NCBI RefSeq assembly: GCF_025118155.1
Contig: NW_026251402.1
Span: 1-64,000, forward strand
Direction of reading: 5' to 3'
DNA: 64,000 nt
DNA from: Cokeromyces recurvatus
Taxonomy: Eukaryota; Mucoromycota; Mucoromycetes; Mucorales; Mucoraceae
Shown here: in pieces, positions 58,995 through 64,000 of the stretch
How the letters are laid out: each line of letters starts with the position of its first letter
Numbering within the stretch: the stretch's first letter is position 1
Notes under the pieces: generated by a model
Seen by the model: the letters and a program-made list of their open reading frames with translations, nothing else
Told to the model about the DNA's origin: nothing
Databases searched by the model: none
Position numbers and translations under genes: made by a program

Positions 58995-59879
58995 ATGGTA
59001 ATGAAATACTATAATTATAAACAAATACACGTAGATTGATAATGAATGTCCTTGCTGTATTAGAGTGGTACTTCAACTTGTGAAATTGATGATGAATTAG
59101 TACAAAAGATTAAAAACTTTCGTCTTGCAAAATATGAAACAGGAAATACAGCCTTTATTTGTAGGTACATTACTTGAATCATCAATGCTTAGTTTTTTTT
59201 TAACACTTTTCCTCTTCTTCTTCGTCTCTTTTCATTGTATATGTATATATATATATATATTTTTTCTTTTACAAGTAAAAATTGACCGCCAAAGTTTAAA
59301 GATTGTTGAAGATGAAGTTTACGAGGAAAACATTTCTCTAGAAGACTTGGTGGAAGGTAACAAAAACACACACACACACACATATATATAGATATATAGA
59401 AAGTGACAGTCGAATATAATGACATGAAACTCATTTAATTTTCTTAAAAAAAAAAAAAGAATTACCCGAGAATACACCTCGTTTCATCATCTTAAGTTAT
59501 GAGGTAGGATAGAAAATTGAATTCATACTTTGGTATTAACCGGTTTTTTTTTTTTTTTTCTAGTTGAAACATGATGATGGAAGAAAGAACTTTCCTTTAC
59601 TCTTCATTTATTGGTCACCCTCAACTTGTAAAGCAGAAGTAAATATGCTGGTAAGTAATTAATAAAGATGATGTTAATCCAATGTAATGTTAATTATATA
59701 TATATATATATTTTTTACAGTATGCATCAGCAAAGACCTATCTTCAAAATAAAATTGACGTTAACAGAGTAAGTATTAAATCATCCTTACTAAACAATAA
59801 TAACCATTTATGATAGGGATTTGACATTTATGAACCTGAAACTTTAACTGATGAATATATTTCAAAGCAACTTGTTTAA
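58995..59879 (+). CDS. GMF (glia maturation factor) ADF-homology protein
   Basis: Seven exons: 58995-58997 (ATG only), 59064-59160, 59276-59356, 59460-59503, 59564-59650, 59721-59768 and 59817-59879; 140 residues, the family length. After the initiator comes SGTSTCEIDDELVQKIKNFR, ILKIDRQSLKIVEDE, then PENTPRFIILSYELKHDDGR, FPLLFIYWSPSTCKAEVNML and YASAKTYL, with EPETLTDEYISKQL at the end. GMF binds the Arp2/3 complex and debranches actin filaments. It starts about 215 bases downstream of the Ras-GAP stop on the same strand and is convergent with the Sad1 gene, with 39 bases between stops. Confidence 0.93.
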
Positions 59880-59918
59880 TATTTTTATTTTTTTATTTTT
59901 ATATATATAAATTTTCAT

Positions 59919-61785
59919 TTATTTCTTTTTTCTTTCCCAAATCTAGTATGAAAGAAATATAAGTGATTTGATGAATAAATACATAGAATCAGTTACTTAC
60001 TTGAATATAGCTTTCAGACATGAAAATCATTTGGGGCATAATTTCTTCTACAATTAAATCTTGAATTTGATACCATTGACCTGTACCACGGTGACGAACA
60101 TGAACTTTATATGTTCCTTGTCCTGGATCAGGTTTACCTTCATGACAAATATTAGCTACCAAGTCATAATGATCTTCTAATGTTTCTTCATTTGGATTAG
60201 TTGTAACTTTTTTTTTCAAAAAAAAAAAAATAAAATAAATAAATAAATAAATAAGAAAAGGGTTAGCAACACTGTCACCATCGCAACTGATTGATTATCT
60301 TACAATTTGACATATTCAAGTTTTTAATAGGAAAGTTAACGATAGTGGGGTTCTTTTCACTTGACCAATTGTTTTTATGAAATCGTTTAATATGAAAGAT
60401 AAGTAATTCTGGAAGTCGAACGATGCTATATTTTCTCCTTTGATTGGCAATCTCTTGTATCTTTTTACCATCAAATTTGCCAAGGATAGTTGTTAAGGGA
60501 ACTTGTGGAATAATGTCTTTCTCTTTCTCATCTTGATATAAGGGTGCAGGTGGCAAATCTAATGCCAAGAACAAAAATGGTGAAACAACTGACTTAAAGG
60601 GTGTATCCAATGTTACTATGAATTTATCTCCATTCGCATTTATACTGCTTAAATCCTGTGATTCAATTTTTACTTCACCTTGAAACTGTTTATAAATAAT
60701 ACCTAAAATATAAAAAAAAAAAAAACGACATCAATTTTTATGGTATTGCATTTCACACTATAGAATCACTTTACTGCTATTCTTTTTCTTTGTTCCTCCC
60801 AAATCTTTATGTAATGTATTCAAAAACCATGATAAAAAGTCAATAGCATTACTTTGCTCCGTTAGTTTGAATTTTTTTTGACTTGCATTTGAAATTTCTT
60901 GTAATAGTTCGTGAGGACTCACTTGGCCCTTAAATGCCTTTGGATTCCACATTTTTCTAATTAACGCACCAAATCTACATACTTTATACATATACATATA
61001 TATATTAGTATACATGTATATACATATATATATTAGTATACATGTATATACATATATATATATATTCTTTTGAATTACAATAACAATACCTAATTGAGGA
61101 TATCCTTTCTTTTCAAATTCTTCAAGAATAAAATAATCTCGAATAGAAGGGATATGTGCAAGAGCTTGAATGACGACATTAACATAATCATTGGCTTTAA
61201 TATTATTTAAACCCACAAATCCAGGCAAATACTTTTTGTTATTCAAATCATAAGACATTTTCAAATTCTGGTCGAGTTGATGAACTTGTTCTTTTGTCAA
61301 GATTGGATTAAGTACATACTATGGAAACTTGAGATGACTACAGGTAATTTTAATAAAACTAAGCATGCTATAGCCTACCTTAATATCATTCAAAGAAGGA
61401 TTATCAACTTCATAACCATCAGGAAGAACATAGACCTAAAACAAAATAATGAAATGTTTAAACATGTAATTTATTATTATTATTATTATTATTATTTTAC
61501 CTTTAATGTCTTCAAATTAATAAAGACATGGTGATCCTTATCCATACTATGAAAATAAGCATGAGATGACTTTCCACGACCTTGATAGTACTTTCCACAA
61601 GTTAAACAAGCATAAACATTGATTTGAGAGAGGGAGACTGAACACACTTTCTCGAAATCAAAATCTAACATGTGTCTATCGATTGTATCTAAATAAAGAT
61701 CAGTCGTATCTTCATTTTTTTTTGTTTGTGTTGTTTCTTCTGGTAGAGAATCTAAACGTGCTCTTTTTGCAGATGGTTCTTCCAT
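59919..61785 (-). CDS. SAD1: Sad1/USP39, U4/U6.U5 tri-snRNP factor
   Basis: Seven exons: 61785-61501, 61435-61379, 61318-61090, 60981-60775, 60702-60304, 60206-60001 and 59942-59919; 468 residues. The N-terminal ZnF-UBP shows VYACLTCGKYYQGRGKSSHA and KDHHVFINLKTLK. The inactive deubiquitinase domain shows YLPGFVGLNNIKANDYVNVV (the catalytic cysteine position is Asp, as in all Sad1/USP39). It continues with RFGALIRKMWNPKAFKGQVS, DFLSWFLNTLH, and RHRGTGQWYQIQDL near the end. The last exon adds only seven residues and matches the family ending near IQIW. It is needed for tri-snRNP stability and splicing. The intron at 60982-61089 carries tandem repeats. Confidence 0.94.
60990..61060. repeat. tandem repeat of about 30 nt in a Sad1 intron
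   Basis: The unit tatacatatatatattagt followed by atacatgta occurs twice in a row, with a partial third, inside intron 3 of the Sad1 gene. Simple expansion of TA/CA-rich intron DNA is the likely origin. Confidence 0.7.
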
Positions 61786-61835
61786 TATTGCGATTTATGA
61801 ACTAAAAAGAGAAAGGACTTGGAAAAAAAAAAGAG

Positions 61836-61873
<38 letters not shown>

Positions 61874-62025
61874 AAAAAAAATTGAGAGAATTTTTTTTTT
61901 TTTTAAAAAAAATACTAACTTATGCAATAAGAGTTTTGCAAAGGATAATGTAGATATTAAAAGTCTTGATTAACTTTAGTATAGCAGTCAACATTATTTT
62001 ATAGGCTATTTGCCTATATTTAGTC

Positions 62026-62061
<36 letters not shown>

Positions 62062-62658
62062 AAGAGTGAATAATACAATTAATAAAATATGTCTTGACGA
62101 AAAAGCTAGGGTTTCTTTTTTCGAAACAAGATTTCTGTAAGTTAAGATAACTATGTATTATCTGTACTAGAATTCACTACTTATAATTACAGGAGAAGAA
62201 GTCAAAAAAAAACAATTTAAACTAGAGAAGGATTCATGAAAGTCTATTATATAATAAAAGAACATGGATATAATTTAAAACACGTTGATCAAATATGTAT
62301 AGTGGCCAAGTTTGACTTACTCTCTCTCTCTCTCTCTTCTACTAAATAAAGAAATAAGCAACTGGCAAAAGTGTCGGTTTTAAACTAGCATATATGAAAC
62401 TGAATAATAGCTATACAAGATGAACTAAGTTGGGAATAATTATTCTCTCTCCAAAGTCCACACGTGTATATATATATAGATTAGTAGTATTATACTATCA
62501 GCTTATGATATGTTAGTATGTGACAATAGATATTAAATATTTCACCATTTGGAAGATAAAATAGCGTAATTTATTAATAATAATAATAATAAAAAATAAA
62601 AGATAATTGTAATAAAATGAAAAGAGAAGCACTTAAAAGTACTTGAAAAAAAAAAAAG
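61786..62658. other. intergenic, no gene seen
   Basis: It contains T runs at about 61839-61869 (just upstream of the Sad1 start) and 62027-62060, and a CT repeat near 62320-62337. No coding frame or RNA gene was recognised. Confidence 0.5.
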
Positions 62659-64000
62659 TTATCTTCGATGATGTCTTTCAAAGCCTTGGACAATAGACTC
62701 AAGTGATCTACCTTTGGTTTCGGGTAAAAATATCAAGGTAAATGTAAAAGCTAGGATAGCAAAGACAGCAAAGATGGCAAATGAGTACCCTGCTATACGT
62801 GCAAAGATGACAGGGAAGCATTGACCTATCAAGAAATTCATAGCCCAGTTCACACAAGTAGCCACAGAGCCAACTGAGGAAGAAGCATAGGTAGGAGTAA
62901 GCTCAGAGGTTAATAACCAAGGGATGGGACCAATACCGATAGCAAAGGAGGCTACATACAAAAAGACAGAGACAACTAAAAGTGCGGGGATGGTATAGAC
63001 ATAGCCAATGACTAAGAGGATTGAAAAGAGACAAGCACCAAAATCACCAATAAGAAGCAAAGGACGACGACCCATGCGGTCAATTAAGATGACAGCCACA
63101 ATTGTCATAACAAAGTTGACGACTGTAGTAACGATGGCCATATACTTGGACATATTAGCATCAAAGGCAAGGGTGAAAATAGCAGCAGAGTAATACATCA
63201 CGGCATTGATACCAACAAGTTGCTGAAAGGCATGTAAAAGAATAACAGTAAACGAAATACGACGGATGACAGGATCAACAAAGATTTGAATGATGTTCAT
63301 TGTATCACGTTGTGAGATTGGGGCCATTATAGCATCATCCTCAGCTGCATTATCAAAGGTACTTTCATCACTTACAGTATGAACTTTAACCGTTTCAGCA
63401 GTGGCTAAATGATCCATCTCCGTATCAGCCCTGGTATCTTCAATAGGTTTATCCTTTTTAATATCAACATCTTCTACTTTAGCCTTTTCAATATCAGACG
63501 ATTGAGGTTCGTAACGAGTTAAAGATTGAGCAGCAGCAGTACCAAAGTGTCCCTCTACCATATCATAGAATTCATGTTCAACGTCACAGTCACCTCTTAA
63601 CTTTTGTAGTGAGTGTCTAGCATCTTCAATTCGATTCACAGAGACAAGATAGCGAGGAGTTTCAACACATGTACTCATTAAAAAGAATTGAGCAATAGCA
63701 GGAATACAGACAATAGCAAAATTAATACGCCAAAGTGGTACAGTAGCCAAGGGTAAGCCGATAATTGATGATAAAAGAATACCGATAACAATAAAGAATT
63801 GATTACAGGTGCCCATAGCACCACGAGCCTTAATCGTCGATACTTCACCAATGTAGGTAGGAATAGATAAGGAGCCCATACCACAACCAATACCACATAA
63901 AATGCGACCCAAGATAAACATAGATTGATGAACAGCCGTGCCAATCAAAATGCCACCAATAATATATCCAAGATTATTAACAATAATGGCCTTTTTACGT
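62659..64000 (-). CDS. MFS sugar porter, 5' part beyond the window
   Basis: One open frame runs from the stop at 62659 to the window edge (about 447 residues seen; the start is missing). Sugar-porter signatures are present: LGRILCGIGCGMGSLSIPTY (helix 4), VETPRYLVS after helix 6, LHAFQQLVGINAVMYYSAAI (helix 7, with the QQ-x-x-G-INA hexose motif), DRMGRRPLLLIG, and PETKGRSLE at the end. An acidic loop of roughly 60 residues between helices 6 and 7 is longer than usual. These carriers take up hexoses or polyols across the plasma membrane. Frequent use of C-ending codons suggests high expression. Confidence 0.95.
   Translation of the reverse strand, partial: RKKAIIVNNLGYIIGGILIGTAVHQSMFILGRILCGIGCGMGSLSIPTYIGEVSTIKARGAMGTCNQFFIVIGILLSSIIGLPLATVPLWRINFAIVCIPAIAQFFLMSTCVETPRYLVSVNRIEDARHSLQKLRGDCDVEHEFYDMVEGHFGTAAAQSLTRYEPQSSDIEKAKVEDVDIKKDKPIEDTRADTEMDHLATAETVKVHTVSDESTFDNAAEDDAIMAPISQRDTMNIIQIFVDPVIRRISFTVILLHAFQQLVGINAVMYYSAAIFTLAFDANMSKYMAIVTTVVNFVMTIVAVILIDRMGRRPLLLIGDFGACLFSILLVIGYVYTIPALLVVSVFLYVASFAIGIGPIPWLLTSELTPTYASSSVGSVATCVNWAMNFLIGQCFPVIFARIAGYSFAIFAVFAILAFTFTLIFLPETKGRSLESIVQGFERHHRR

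Overview
The window is nuclear DNA from a fungus, most likely a Mucoromycota member (Mucorales-type). The DNA is very AT-rich, with long poly(dA:dT) tracts. Most genes are broken by several short GT-AG introns (roughly 50-110 nt). The gene set is fungal: STB6-like protein, IKS1 kinase, Zn2Cys6 regulator, Atg1, Ras-GAP Gap1, sucrose/alpha-glucoside symporter. A true ferritin and several Fanzor relics point to Mucoromycota rather than Ascomycota. I saw no rRNA, tRNA or CRISPR array. Gene models were spliced by hand, and most close in frame across all exons.

Layout. 1-1.2 kb: a decayed Fanzor copy. 1.9-9.1 kb: BTG/Tob protein, a small membrane protein, STB6-like protein, sucrose-type symporter. 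9.3-11.8 kb: an element with terminal inverted repeats (TIRs) carrying a broken Fanzor gene. 12-19.6 kb: methyltransferase, a 2-kb gene graveyard, LYAR-type zinc-finger protein, RSPRY1-like ubiquitin ligase. 20-25 kb: a second truncated copy of the TIR/Fanzor element directly upstream of a sepiapterin-reductase-like gene, then a PRL-type phosphatase and an unrecognised mitochondrial protein. 25.8-34.7 kb: F-BAR/SH3 protein, PARP-type zinc finger protein, TSR2, RPA3, pyrroline-5-carboxylate reductase, phosducin-like protein. 35.2-35.7 kb: a third relic of the TIR/Fanzor element, on the minus strand. 36.8-46 kb: IKS1 kinase, zinc-cluster regulator, Atg1 kinase, PP2A leucine carboxyl methyltransferase. 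46-55 kb: mitochondrial TRM61-type tRNA methyltransferase, ferritin, alpha-arrestin, universal stress protein, RPL5, 3CxxC zinc-finger protein. 55.8-64 kb: Ras-GAP, GMF, Sad1/USP39 and a sugar transporter cut by the window edge.

There are no operons, and neighbours are mostly unrelated housekeeping genes. Themes recur: ribosome biogenesis (LYAR, TSR2, RPL5), nutrient and growth signalling (Atg1, PP2A methylation, Ras-GAP, arrestin, sugar uptake) and actin or cortex organisation (F-BAR, GMF).

The most unusual content is four relics of Fanzor genes (eukaryotic homologues of TnpB RNA-guided nucleases) in 64 kb. Three belong to one TIR-bounded family for which no transposase is visible; the fourth is of a different subtype.
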